Assembly (NCBI GenBank): GCA_013399015.1
Contig: VWZX01007020.1
Location: forward strand, 744,001-808,000
Direction of reading: 5' to 3'
Source of the DNA: Galbula dea
Lineage: Eukaryota > Chordata > Aves > Piciformes > Galbulidae
DNA: 64,000 bases
Shown here: positions 59,201 to 64,000 of the stretch, in pieces
Position numbering within the stretch: position 1 is the stretch's first letter
How the letters are laid out: the number at the start of each line of letters is the position of its first letter
Translations under genes and position numbers: made by a program
The notes under the pieces: model-generated
Seen by the model: only the letters and a program-made list of their open reading frames with translations
Told to the model about the DNA's origin: nothing
The model's database searches: none

Positions 59201-62154
59201 ATTTACAAGGTTAGAAAAAATATTTGCAAGTATGAAAGCTGCAAGTGTGCTGTGGCTAAAAAAGTTTCAAAGTTGAGCTAGGAGTGCATTGAAAAAATAA
59301 CTATAAAGCCCATCTAAAAAAGAATTTTTTAACTTAAAAAAAGATTATTTCTGAATTTCTGCTTTTTACACTGACTGCAAAGATAACTTTTTTATACAGA
59401 TTATGGAAAATGCAGAAATCAACAACATCATCAAGATAGTTGGACTACAATACAAGAAAAGCTATGAAGATCCAGAATCTCTGAAAAGTTTGAGATATGG
59501 AAAAATTATGATCATGACAGATCAGGTTAGTCTGAAATTCAGAATTTTTCATATACAGAGCTTCTTAAAATGTGTTTTGCTGCAGTTTGATATGTTACAT
59601 TCTTGTGGGTTATAACCTACCACTATATGGATGTATTCAGAGGAAGTCCTTAATGTATGAGGTTATGCTAGAGGAATGATTTATCTGTATGTTGTTTTGG
59701 TGAACTTTTGTGCACAGTAGCGAAGACACTGAAGTAATAATAAAAATATGCATAAACAAGAATTCTGTTGATATCTCAAAAATGTATTGAAATTAAGGAA
59801 AAAATGGAACAGTAGATGAGGTAATAATGCCAGAAAGAATGGGAGAGACAAGAATGCAGGCAATTATTTTGGATAATCTCATGAAGCATGTCTGTTGTTT
59901 GAATTGTAGAAGCCTAGGAACCCTATGCTTTGGATATATGTGAAGCTTTTTTATTTTTTCCCGGAGAGGCTGAACTGCTAAGCATCATAATACCAATGAG
60001 AACTGTGGGCCAGGCTTGGTTTTCTTCCCCAAAGATTCAGCTCTGTGGTGCCTGGGAGAGCTGTCTAGCTCACAGAGAAAACACGTCACAGGCAAAGAAA
60101 CCTTTGAGCTGCAACTATGCACTTGGCTTGGAAGAACTTATTATTAGCACAGGGATAGTGCAGTTCATAGGTGGTTATTTATACCCAGGTCCAGTTTGGA
60201 ATCCAAATTAAAACTAACTTTGGAATCCAAGTTAAAACTAACTGTTCTTTTCTGTGTCTTCTGTCAGCAGACGTAGTTTTGATATAATCTGGTGGTGCTT
60301 TCGGGGGATCCGACATTTCATAAAATTGCCTCATGTTTTCTTATTCTGATTTAGGATCAGGATGGATCTCATATAAAAGGCTTGTTGATCAATTTTATTC
60401 ATCATAATTGGCCATCACTGTTGAAACATGGTTTTCTTGAGGAATTCATCACTCCTATTGTAAAGGTGCGGGTTCTTGGGTTCTATAAATTAGATTTTAT
60501 TTATTACTTACAGTGCAACAGAAAAGTTGATTAGGGTTTTTGTTTGTTTTGTTTGTTTGTTTGTTTTAAAGGCAAGCAAAAATAAGCAAGAACTTTCATT
60601 CTATAGTATTCCTGAATTTGATGAGTGGAAGAAACATATGGAAAATCATAAAGCATGGAAGATAAAATACTACAAAGGTTTGTTTAAAAACAAATAAGTG
60701 AACCTCATGGAGATAAAAATACATAAATGGGTGCCATGAAGTTTTGTTTGTAGCTGTTTTCATGAGACCATCTTCTGTAATGATTTTGTAATACTTCCAG
60801 TAAAATAAAAGGGGTAAAGTATAAAACTTACATTTTGAATATGGAGGAACTGTTTCTTTTTATTATACAGGTTTGGGTACAAGCACTGCTAAAGAAGCAA
60901 AAGAATATTTTGCTGACATGGAAAGACATCGGATCTTATTTCGATATGCTGGTCCTGAAGATGATGCTGCCATTACGCTGGTAAGACCTTATATAAGTGC
61001 TTCTATATGATACAGAAACACAGAATGGTAGGGGTTGGAAGGGACCCCTGGAAATCATCTGGTCTAACCCTCCTGCTAATGCAGGTTCACCTAGAGCAGG
61101 TTACACAGGATCACATCCCACAGGTCAGTTTTAAATATCTCCAGAGAAGAGATTCCACAGCTTTCTGTAACAGGACAAAGTCTTTCAGAACATTCCTCTA
61201 TCTTTATGTAGTGATAAGGGGTTTCTTTAAAGTGACACCTAGCCATTGTGAAAACTAGTCAGCTAGCCTAAACTCTGACTTAGTCTTTTCATGCAGTGTC
61301 AGTTTTGTCAAGTTGTCAATTTTCTGAAGAGCTCTAGGGTCAACCACTCAGCAACAGCTACAAATTATTGGCATTCTGTGACTGACAGAGCAAACAGGGT
61401 GTGGAAAGGACAAGAATGGAGTATTTTCTCTAATACTTTCAGTTAATTTTCTTGATGACAGCTGGTTATAGTTCAGTCTAAGTGATGAACTCAACCTTAA
61501 AATTATTTGGGGAAAGATCCCAACACCTTTAAACATATGTATCAAAGGACAACTCTGTTGTGAATAGAGGAATAAAAATTGATTAGAGTTGTCTAAATAT
61601 TTGTTTAAATATAAATTTAAACTACAATCGGTGAGAGATATGTCAGTTGAAAAAACTTAGTGCAGCAGTGTCCAAAAGGTCATGTTCTTGTACTTCTGCT
61701 TAAGCCTAAACAAGTTTTATGGATTATCTTGTCCAAATAAGTGTTATTGAATACTTGATCAGATAATACAGTACACTTAAAATTCTGACTAAAGTAACAT
61801 ACTTTTATACAAACATATGTGAGGATAATTTAGTGTATTTGGAATCTTTTCAGGCCTTCAGTAAGAAGAAGATTGATGACCGAAAAGAATGGTTAACAAA
61901 CTTCATGGAGGACAGGCGACAGCGTCGGCTACATGGCCTTCCTGAGGTGAGTCCTAAGTAATAGTAATAAATCCAATGGCTGACATTTAAATGTAATGTA
62001 GTTTTTGTATTGAAAGAATAATGCATATGTTTTTTTCAGCAATTTTTATATGGTACAGCAACAAAACATTTGACTTACAATGACTTCATTAACAAGGAGT
62101 TGATCCTTTTCTCAAATTCAGACAATGAGAGATCTATTCCTTCCCTTGTTGATG
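23230..62154 (+). CDS. TOP2B: TOP2B, DNA topoisomerase II beta, first 18 coding exons (partial gene)
   Basis: Eighteen exons join without a phase break into 2218 nt (739 codons plus one base). The enzyme is a nuclear ATP-dependent type IIA topoisomerase that passes one duplex through a transient double-strand break in another, acting mainly in transcription and in non-dividing cells. Domains in order: Gly-rich N terminus (1-20); GHKL ATPase with catalytic Glu106 in the N-box (DEIVVNAADN), NNGKGIP at 139-145 and GGRNGYGAK at 179-187; transducer with the QTK loop at 395-397; TOPRIM with EGDSAKS (Glu480) and DQDQDGSH (Asp560, 562, 564); then the start of the winged-helix region. The beta-type N terminus (MAKSGG... 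LTWV, KKTQLEHILLRPDTYIGS) separates it from TOP2A. The catalytic tyrosine and C-terminal domain lie downstream of the window. Introns 5 and 9 are GC-AG; the rest are GT-AG. No inactivating change is seen. Confidence 0.98.
23290..26914 (+). other. TOP2B: TOP2B intron 1, first part
   Basis: Begins CpG-rich and becomes AT-rich within about 500 bp. An imperfect direct duplication with a 36-bp period lies at about 26284-26345 (ATCAATATGCC twice). No gene or mobile element recognised. Confidence 0.7.
26915..27003. repeat. 21-bp minisatellite, 4.2 perfect copies
   Basis: Four identical 21-bp units (26915-26935, 26936-26956, 26957-26977, 26978-26998) plus a 5-base partial copy, each with ATATATGTAGC followed by AGTTGTTGTC. 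Identity between units suggests a recent, probably length-variable locus in TOP2B intron 1. The repeated heptapeptide in the open frame is a by-product of the 21-bp period. Confidence 0.97.
27004..30268 (+). other. TOP2B: TOP2B intron 1, AT-rich stretch
   Basis: About 3.3 kb of AT-rich intron sequence. No gene, RNA or repeat family recognised. Confidence 0.65.
30269..30943 (-). mobile_element. Solo LTR of an ERVL-like endogenous retrovirus, minus strand
   Basis: Read on the minus strand, the element starts at about 30943 or 30923 (TGTTATGGTTTGGG, then TGTCCTGGTTTGGG 20 bp further in) and ends ...CCAACCACGACA at 30269. It shares its 5' end and its ATTAAAGCAGTTTTAG-type 3' region with the LTR at 32602-33330, so the two are of one broad family. 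A GC-rich middle (about 30400-30790), with imperfect internal repetition around CAGCTCAAGCAG, is not shared. CAGTT occurs at 30264-30268 and 30942-30946 and could be a 5-bp target duplication if the outermost bases merged with it. There is no internal viral coding sequence, so this is a solo LTR. Plus-strand open frames here are shadows. Confidence 0.78.
30944..32601 (+). other. TOP2B: TOP2B intron 1, spacer between the two LTRs
   Basis: 1.66 kb of AT-rich intron between two oppositely oriented LTRs. No retroviral coding sequence is seen, so they are not the two ends of one provirus. Confidence 0.75.
32597..33335. repeat. Target-site duplication AGAGT around the LTR
   Basis: AGAGT at 32597-32601 and at 33331-33335, exactly abutting the TG and CA ends of the LTR. 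Confidence 0.9.
32602..33330 (+). mobile_element. Solo LTR of an ERVL-like endogenous retrovirus, plus strand
   Basis: A 729-bp element starting TGTCCTGGTTTGGG and ending CTCAACA, with the standard TG...CA ends. It is flanked by a perfect 5-bp target duplication AGAGT (32597-32601 and 33331-33335); 5 bp is typical of ERVL. A TATA-like TATATAAA lies at 32914-32921 and a polyadenylation-type ATTAAA at 33193-33198, giving a recognisable U3-R-U5 order. No gag, pol or env sequence is attached, so the provirus was lost by LTR-LTR recombination. It is in sense orientation in TOP2B intron 1, so its promoter and poly(A) site could in principle affect the host transcript. Confidence 0.92.
33336..34149 (+). 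other. TOP2B: TOP2B intron 1
   Basis: 0.8 kb of intron with no recognised element. Confidence 0.65.
34150..34271 (+). mobile_element. CR1 fragment (reverse-transcriptase region)
   Basis: About 120 bp matching the CR1 ORF2 stretch around VPQG...GPVLFNIFVSDMDNGMEC. It is close to the same stretch of the CR1 relic at 18010-18135 in this window. It lacks the 5' region and 3' tail and is a remnant inside TOP2B intron 1. Confidence 0.82.
34272..36390 (+). other. TOP2B: TOP2B intron 1
   Basis: 2.1 kb of intron. No gene or repeat family recognised. It ends in a run of A at about 36380-36391 that abuts the next CR1 fragment. Confidence 0.65.
36391..36569 (-). mobile_element. CR1 3'-end fragment, minus strand
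   Basis: Antisense CR1 3' end (GTTGGAAGGGACCTTAACGA then CATCTAGTTC, CTGCCATGGGCAGGGACA, CAACCTGTTCCAGT). The usual ATTCTGTG tail is replaced by a homopolymer A run on the + strand side. A diverged, short copy in intron 1. Confidence 0.87.
36570..37663 (+). other. TOP2B: TOP2B intron 1
   Basis: 1.1 kb of intron between two antisense CR1 fragments. Nothing recognised. Confidence 0.65.
37664..37812 (-). mobile_element. CR1 3'-end fragment, minus strand, young subfamily
   Basis: Antisense copy of the last 150 bp of CR1, beginning at the tail (AGAATCACAGAATCATTA) and running to the ORF2 C-terminal stretch (GGTGACTCCACCACC). By eye it differs at only about six of 150 positions from the inverted copy at 11405-11555, so both belong to the same recently active subfamily. 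Confidence 0.92.
37813..38439 (+). other. TOP2B: TOP2B intron 1
   Basis: 0.6 kb. The part nearest 38330-38440 becomes less AT-rich and may belong to the CR1 ORF1-like relic that follows. Confidence 0.5.
38440..39560 (-). pseudogene. Decayed CR1 ORF1-like region with esterase (SGNH/GDSL) domain
   Basis: Three minus-strand frames read in order as one broken protein. At 39550-39329 is a CxxC...CxxC finger (GCEECHRLSLAAG, GCVWCEQVDDLL) followed by a leucine-rich helix. At 39029-38733 is VEGDSLLSGAEGLICRPNP, HREVCCLPCAQVKD and DYYPLLIFQMGSDDA, which correspond to esterase block I (GDS) and the following blocks. At 38666-38463 is the C terminus GGKRILWQELAGLIERALN. Esterase domains in CR1-group ORF1 proteins are established. 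The usual DGVHL box before the RGKRI stretch is destroyed (it reads MACTCP), and frameshifts separate the pieces, so it cannot be active. The alternative is another avian element sharing this ORF. No ORF2 is attached. Confidence 0.68.
39561..42933 (+). other. TOP2B: TOP2B intron 1, last part
   Basis: 3.4 kb of AT-rich intron, ending with the acceptor GTCTTTATTTTAG at 42921-42933. A short AC run lies at about 39682-39693. No gene or mobile element recognised. Confidence 0.7.
42934..43107 (+). CDS. TOP2B: TOP2B exon 2: N-terminal linker and ATPase start
   Basis: 58 codons (residues 21-78), TLFDNQINASKKEDSES... to ...SVEPLTQ, phase 0 at both ends; donor GTGAGT. It contains the conserved KKTQLEHILLRPDTYIGS that opens the GHKL domain. 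A second in-frame acceptor-like CAG at 42949-42951 would remove the six residues TLFDNQ; mammalian TOP2B has a five-residue alternative at the same place. The bird linker has one residue more than the human one as I recall it. Confidence 0.96.
43108..43802 (+). other. TOP2B: TOP2B intron 2
   Basis: 0.7 kb GT-AG intron with an alternating AC/GT-rich stretch around 43370-43445. Nothing else recognised. Confidence 0.85.
43803..43893 (+). CDS. TOP2B: TOP2B exon 3: ATPase domain up to the N-box
   Basis: 91 nt, residues 79-109 (LMWVYDEDVGMNCREVTFVPGLYKIFDEIVV), ending phase 1; donor GTAAGT. It carries the general-base Glu106 that activates water for ATP hydrolysis. Residue 108 is Val where I recall Leu in human, a conservative change. 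Confidence 0.96.
43894..45001 (+). other. TOP2B: TOP2B intron 3
   Basis: 1.1 kb GT-AG intron. No element recognised. Confidence 0.85.
45002..45065 (+). CDS. TOP2B: TOP2B exon 4: N-box
   Basis: 64 nt encoding NAADNKQRDKNMTCIKICID plus two bases of a Pro codon; donor GTAAGT. Asn110 and Asn114 belong to the Mg-ATP-binding N-box of GHKL ATPases. It is the shortest internal coding exon in the window. Confidence 0.95.
45066..46317 (+). other. TOP2B: TOP2B intron 4
   Basis: 1.25 kb GT-AG intron, AT-rich, with no recognised element. Confidence 0.85.
46318..46463 (+). CDS. TOP2B: TOP2B exon 5: ATPase G1 box
   Basis: 146 nt, residues 130-179 (ESNIISIWNNGKGIPV ... SSNYDDDEKKVTG). NNGKGIP at 139-145 is the G1 nucleotide-contact box. 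The exon ends ...GTTACAG with donor GCAAGA, a non-canonical GC donor; no GT nearby would keep the conserved VTGGRNGYG reading. Confidence 0.95.
46464..47215 (+). other. TOP2B: TOP2B intron 5 (GC-AG intron)
   Basis: 752-bp intron with GC at 46464-46465 and the acceptor TTTTTTCAG ending at 47215. It contains a less AT-rich patch at about 46960-47110 that I could not assign. Confidence 0.9.
47216..47313 (+). CDS. TOP2B: TOP2B exon 6: ATP-lid glycine loop
   Basis: 98 nt, residues 179-211. GGRNGYGAK is the GHKL G2 loop that wraps the ATP phosphates. It ends HSFKQ in phase 0; donor GTACAG, weaker than consensus. Confidence 0.96.
47314..48705 (+). other. TOP2B: TOP2B intron 6
   Basis: 1.4 kb GT-AG intron without a recognised element. 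Confidence 0.85.
48706..48918 (+). CDS. TOP2B: TOP2B exon 7: end of ATPase domain
   Basis: 71 codons, residues 212-282 (TWMNNMMKTSEPKIKHFDGDD ... GKKLP), phase 0 at both ends; donor GTAAGA. It covers the last GHKL strands and the junction with the transducer (MTRRAYDLAGSCKGVKVMLNGKK). Confidence 0.97.
48919..48998 (+). other. TOP2B: TOP2B intron 7
   Basis: An 80-bp GT-AG intron, the shortest in the window. The upstream frame stays open through most of it, so intron retention would add a short unrelated tail before a stop. Confidence 0.92.
48999..49172 (+). CDS. TOP2B: TOP2B exon 8: transducer start
   Basis: 58 codons, residues 283-340 (VNGFRSYVDLYVKDKLDETGVALK ... SIATTK), phase 0; donor GTGAGT. 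Start of the transducer domain that relays ATP state to the DNA gate. Confidence 0.97.
49173..52042 (+). other. TOP2B: TOP2B intron 8
   Basis: 2.9 kb GT-AG intron. AT microsatellite-like sequence at about 51569-51596. A short GC-richer patch at about 49930-50060 is unexplained. Confidence 0.8.
52043..52144 (+). CDS. TOP2B: TOP2B exon 9: transducer
   Basis: 34 codons, residues 341-374 (GGRHVDYVVDQVVGKLIEVVKKKNKAGVSVKPFQ). GGRHVDYV is a conserved transducer motif. The donor is GCAAGT directly after CAG, the second GC donor in this gene. Confidence 0.96.
52145..52226 (+). other. TOP2B: TOP2B intron 9 (GC-AG intron)
   Basis: 82-bp intron with donor CAG|GCAAGT and acceptor TTTTCAACAG. Its small size and the exact VKPFQ|VKNHIWV junction fix the boundaries. 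Confidence 0.93.
52227..52364 (+). CDS. TOP2B: TOP2B exon 10: transducer QTK loop
   Basis: 46 codons, residues 375-420 (VKNHIWVFVNCLIENPSFDSQ... SEKFFKA). Q395-T396-K397 forms the QTK loop whose lysine contacts the ATP gamma-phosphate. Donor GTAAGT. Confidence 0.97.
52365..53900 (+). other. TOP2B: TOP2B intron 10
   Basis: 1.5 kb GT-AG intron. A 97-codon open frame at 53405-53698 has no recognisable protein and is probably chance. Confidence 0.8.
53901..54039 (+). CDS. TOP2B: TOP2B exon 11: transducer end
   Basis: 139 nt, residues 421-467 (ASNCGIIESILNWVKFKAQ ... KGIPKLDDANDAG), ending phase 1; donor GTAAGA. It runs to the linker that enters the TOPRIM domain. Confidence 0.96.
54192..54212 (+). 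other. TOP2B: Candidate 21-nt alternative microexon
   Basis: A pyrimidine-rich tract and CCTAG end at 54191, and a consensus donor GTGAGT begins at 54213. The 21 nt between preserve the phase-1 junction and would insert seven residues (DLELKHD) between NDA and GGKHSL without a stop. It is not part of the conserved protein, so it would be alternative if used at all. Confidence 0.35.
54881..54972 (+). mobile_element. CR1 3'-end fragment, plus strand
   Basis: Short CR1 tail: CCCATGGCAGGGGG, ATGATCTTTAAGGTCCATTC and CAACC, ending ATTCTATGATTCTGTG. A diverged, severely 5'-truncated copy in TOP2B intron 11. Confidence 0.9.
55404..55600 (-). mobile_element. 5S rRNA-headed SINE-like element with CR1 3' tail
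   Basis: On the minus strand the element opens with about 114 bp of 5S rRNA-like sequence (55598-55485), including AAGCTAAGCAG (box A region), ACCAGGCC on the opposite strand, and the box C stretch GGATGGGAGACTGCCTGG, and ends GGTGCTGTAGGCTTT like a 5S gene. It then passes without a gap into a CR1 3' end (GTTGGACTAGATGATCTTTC, AAGGTCCCTTCCAA) and the ATTCTGTGATTCTGTG tail at 55404-55420. This matches a pol III-transcribed head joined to a partner LINE's 3' recognition tail, the standard SINE design. 5S-derived SINEs are known in other vertebrates (SINE3 in zebrafish). Alternatives are a one-off template-switch chimera or a 5S pseudogene beside a CR1 fragment. Confidence 0.85.
55485..55598 (-). 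pseudogene. 5S rRNA-derived segment
   Basis: About 114 of 120 nt of vertebrate 5S rRNA can be followed. The 3' two thirds differ at only a handful of sites by eye, while the first 15-20 nt (the usual GTCTACGGCC start) are poorly preserved. It is not a functional 5S gene: its 3' end runs into CR1 sequence instead of a T-run terminator. Confidence 0.88.
55601..58506 (+). other. TOP2B: TOP2B intron 11, last part
   Basis: 2.9 kb of AT-rich intron ending at the acceptor GGACTGCAG. No recognised element. Confidence 0.75.
58507..58664 (+). CDS. TOP2B: TOP2B exon 12: TOPRIM, catalytic Glu
   Basis: 158 nt, residues 467-519 (GGKHSLDCTLILTEGDSAKS ... REASHKQ). EGDSAKSLAVSGL is the TOPRIM signature; Glu480 is the metal-binding acid. 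PLRGKILNVREA follows as in all eukaryotic topoisomerase II. Donor GTAGGT. Confidence 0.98.
58665..59399 (+). other. TOP2B: TOP2B intron 12
   Basis: 0.7 kb GT-AG intron, no element recognised. Confidence 0.85.
59400..59525 (+). CDS. TOP2B: TOP2B exon 13: TOPRIM, first part of DxDxD
   Basis: 42 codons, residues 520-561 (IMENAEINNIIKIVGLQYKK ... GKIMIMTDQ), phase 0. Asp560 is the first acidic residue of the DQDQDG motif, which is split by the following intron. Donor GTTAGT. Confidence 0.97.
59526..60354 (+). other. TOP2B: TOP2B intron 13
   Basis: 0.83 kb GT-AG intron. A 24-bp unit (TTTGGAATCCAA followed by ATTAAAACTAAC) is duplicated in tandem at 60195-60242 with one mismatch. Confidence 0.85.
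60195..60242. repeat. 24-bp tandem duplication
   Basis: Two adjacent 24-bp copies, 60195-60218 and 60219-60242, differing at one position (CAAATT versus CAAGTT). Confidence 0.9.
60355..60465 (+). CDS. TOP2B: TOP2B exon 14: TOPRIM, DQDGSH
   Basis: 37 codons, residues 562-598 (DQDGSHIKGLLINFIHHNW ... ITPIVK). Asp562 and Asp564 complete the Mg-binding DxDxD set. Donor GTGCGG is a weak match to consensus. Confidence 0.97.
60466..60571 (+). other. TOP2B: TOP2B intron 14
   Basis: 106-bp GT-AG intron whose polypyrimidine region is replaced by TTTG repeats running nearly to the acceptor (TTTTAAAG). Confidence 0.92.
60572..60677 (+). CDS. TOP2B: TOP2B exon 15: TOPRIM
   Basis: 106 nt, residues 599-634 (ASKNKQELSFYSIPEFDEWKK ... 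KIKYYKG), ending phase 1; donor GTTTGT is weak. The context is the TOPRIM strand before the GLGTS turn. Confidence 0.96.
60678..60870 (+). other. TOP2B: TOP2B intron 15
   Basis: 193-bp GT-AG intron, nothing else seen. Confidence 0.92.
60871..60980 (+). CDS. TOP2B: TOP2B exon 16: TOPRIM end
   Basis: 110 nt, residues 634-670 (GLGTSTAKEAKEYFADMERHR ... DDAAITL), phase 0 end; donor GTAAGA. YYKGLGTS, formed across the junction, is highly conserved in type IIA enzymes. Confidence 0.97.
60981..61853 (+). other. TOP2B: TOP2B intron 16
   Basis: 0.87 kb GT-AG intron containing an antisense CR1 fragment at its 5' end; the remainder shows nothing recognisable. Confidence 0.85.
61013..61185 (-). mobile_element. 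CR1 3'-end fragment, minus strand
   Basis: Antisense CR1 3' end starting at the tail (ACAGAAACACAGAATGGTAG), then GGTTGGAAGGGACC, CAGGTTCACCTAGAGCAGGT and CTCCAGAGAAGAGATTCCAC. It begins only 32 bp after the exon 16 donor. Similarity fades after about 61185. Confidence 0.92.
61854..61946 (+). CDS. TOP2B: TOP2B exon 17
   Basis: 31 codons, residues 671-701 (AFSKKKIDDRKEWLTNFMED... RRLHGLPE), phase 0; donor GTGAGT. A basic helix linking TOPRIM to the winged-helix domain. Confidence 0.97.
61947..62039 (+). other. TOP2B: TOP2B intron 17
   Basis: 93-bp GT-AG intron with a T-rich acceptor TTTTTTTCAG. Confidence 0.93.
62040..62154 (+). CDS. TOP2B: TOP2B exon 18: start of winged-helix region
   Basis: 115 nt, residues 702-739 plus one base (QFLYGTATKHLTYNDFINKE ... 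SIPSLVDG), ending phase 1; donor GTAAGC. FINKELILFSNSDNERSIPS opens the DNA-gate core. This is the last TOP2B exon found before the window ends. Confidence 0.97.
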
Positions 62155-64000
62155 GTAAGCTGATAATTCATTATGATTTGTTGAAACATTCCTCTTGATT
62201 GTTGACTTTTAAGCCTGTGATTTGTATTGTTAATCAGTGCATTCAAGTAGAGGATATGAGACCTTTTCTGGTTTTGCTCGCTGTCATCCATACATTAAGG
62301 AGTTGCCATGTTTCATCTGTGAAGAAGTATAAGGTGTTGCTATGCAGCTTTTATACATAACCAGACCTATTCCCTAGACCATATGAGTGCTTTGTGTCTA
62401 GTCAAACCGTTGTCAGAAAAAACAAGTCTTTTAAGTGCTTGGAATAATTAAAATTCAAGTCAGCATCTGAGTGCAGATGAAGATGCAAATGTTTTCTTCC
62501 TTCAGTCTTATACCACAAGCAGTGTTTTAGTACTTACTGACTTCTTGCAGTCTTGCTAGGATTCTGTCAATCAGGTTTGCTAACTCTTCCCTTGCAATAG
62601 CATGAACATTAAAAGAAGCAGCTTACTACCCTACAGGTTCATTTGTAAAACAGTCTGCAGACAGCATGAACAGGAATGTCTGCCTATATTTTGTCAGAAT
62701 GCATGTGCTTACTTAGATACAGAAAAAAGGCCTTGAGGTTTTGAGGGGGGTGAGTGGTGGAGAAAAACTGCATTTATTTCCACTTCTCCATATGTTTTTT
62801 TTACAGTAGAGGTGGTTAGCCTTCTTGACACTGCAGACCCATAACCAAAATATTAGTGCAGCAAGAGCTTTTTATATTTCAGATGAGAATGTAGGATAGG
62901 TCACAGGTGGATAAGGAAAGTAGCTTCCTGGTAGGATGGCTCTCCATCTCTGCTGCAGAATGAGGCTGAGTTAGGTACATAGATGCATCTCTAAGGAATC
63001 AAAGAATGTCAGTCTGTTTCAGCTTCTCCGGACTTGCTTCCTCCCATAGCTGGACACTTGGATAGTTTCTATGCAAGCATTTCATAATTTACTGCTCTAG
63101 AGGAAGATTCATTACGGAGCTGCATGTCTCAAGAGGTCATTGTTCCTTGTAACATACGCTACCTTAACTGCTTTCTCAGAAATAGCAGAATGATTTTGCA
63201 GAAACTTAAAATAATGAACTTGCAGTAGATAACTGTTCATTTGAATTCAAGTTCTCTGTGACTTTGTCTACAGAAATGTAAGAAATAAGTACATTCCTTT
63301 CTCATTTTGCTTGCATGTGTATATATGTAATATGATTTAGTCCTTGCTGATTCTGCTGTGTAGAGGAAATCCTCTGTTACATTCAGTAGATCTTTGGTAG
63401 GAAAACGTGACACGGGCCCATTGTAAAGAAAACTGGATGTTACATATTTAAATGAAATGGGGATTGGAGGCAGTGTTTTGGGGTTTTTTTCCAAATTTTT
63501 GCTCTTGTGTCTTATCCAGGTTAGTAATAGTAACACTTTGCAATATTTTAGTGCCTTTCAGAAATGCGTTTGAATTAAAACATTGAACAGATCAGTAAGC
63601 ATGATCTACAACTAGTTATCAGTTCTAGATAACATGCAGAAAAAATTACGCAATCTCTTCCACATAGATGTTGTACATAAAGTGTGCCTATAGTAATAAA
63701 AAATAGAAGATCAAAGAGACTGGCTTGTTTATTAAAACTAAGAGATCTAGAAGGGAGACAAATAACGTATCTTTTTGTTGAATTTTAATGAGTCTTTGAG
63801 AATTTCACACAAAGGAAAATTTCAGAGTGCTTTAAAGTGCATGTAAGCTACAATTAGAGTTGTCATTGCTGGATTTGTGTTGATATTCTTAGGAAAAAGA
63901 TTTTGCTGAGTAGACTGGAAAGAAACAACTTGTGACTTGTAGAAGCTGTATGTTTAGGGTGAAGTTGCTGTTTATTAGAATGATGTATGCTACGTGGTAA
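62155..64000 (+). other. TOP2B: TOP2B intron 18 (incomplete)
   Basis: At least 1.85 kb of intron running off the window. I looked for the next conserved block (FKPGQRKVL) and did not find it. No repeat or RNA recognised. Confidence 0.85.

Overview
The window is vertebrate nuclear DNA, almost certainly from a bird. The evidence is CR1 LINE copies ending in the avian ATTCTGTG-type tail, ERVL-like LTRs of the form common in birds (TGTCCTGGTTTGG start), very long introns, and two split genes whose proteins are close to vertebrate NGLY1 and TOP2B. The two genes are in tandem on the + strand, as I recall for the mammalian NGLY1-TOP2B region. I cannot name the species. There are no bacterial-style operons, CRISPR arrays or phage; most short open frames are chance or shadow frames.

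Layout. 1-5356: the last four coding exons of NGLY1 (cytosolic peptide:N-glycanase), 235 residues covering the C-terminal PAW glycan-binding domain up to the natural stop. 5357-21729: about 16 kb between genes, holding the NGLY1 3' UTR, a broken CR1 element (9650-11560) interrupted by a 484-base assembly gap, and an older CR1 reverse-transcriptase relic (17650-18600). 21730-23229: a CpG island that is the TATA-less TOP2B promoter and 5' UTR. 23230-62154: the first 18 coding exons of TOP2B (DNA topoisomerase II beta), 739 codons plus one base, all phases compatible. They cover the Gly-rich N terminus, the GHKL ATPase, the transducer, the TOPRIM metal site and the start of the winged-helix region. 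The catalytic tyrosine and C-terminal domain lie beyond the window. 62155-64000: the start of intron 18.

Intron 1 of TOP2B is 19.6 kb and holds most of the mobile DNA: two related LTRs in opposite orientations (30269-30943 and 32602-33330, the second with a clean 5-bp target duplication), three CR1 fragments, a decayed CR1 ORF1-like esterase region (38440-39560) and a perfect 21-bp minisatellite. Intron 11 holds a 5S rRNA-derived sequence fused to a CR1 3' tail (55404-55600), which looks like a 5S-headed SINE. It is the most unusual item here. Intron 11 also holds a candidate 21-nt in-frame microexon (54192-54212).

Two of the 17 complete TOP2B introns (5 and 9) use GC-AG rather than GT-AG ends. 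Exon 2 carries an in-frame tandem acceptor that may reproduce the short N-terminal isoform choice known in mammalian TOP2B. The two genes are unrelated in function (glycoprotein quality control and DNA topology); their adjacency is synteny, not cooperation.
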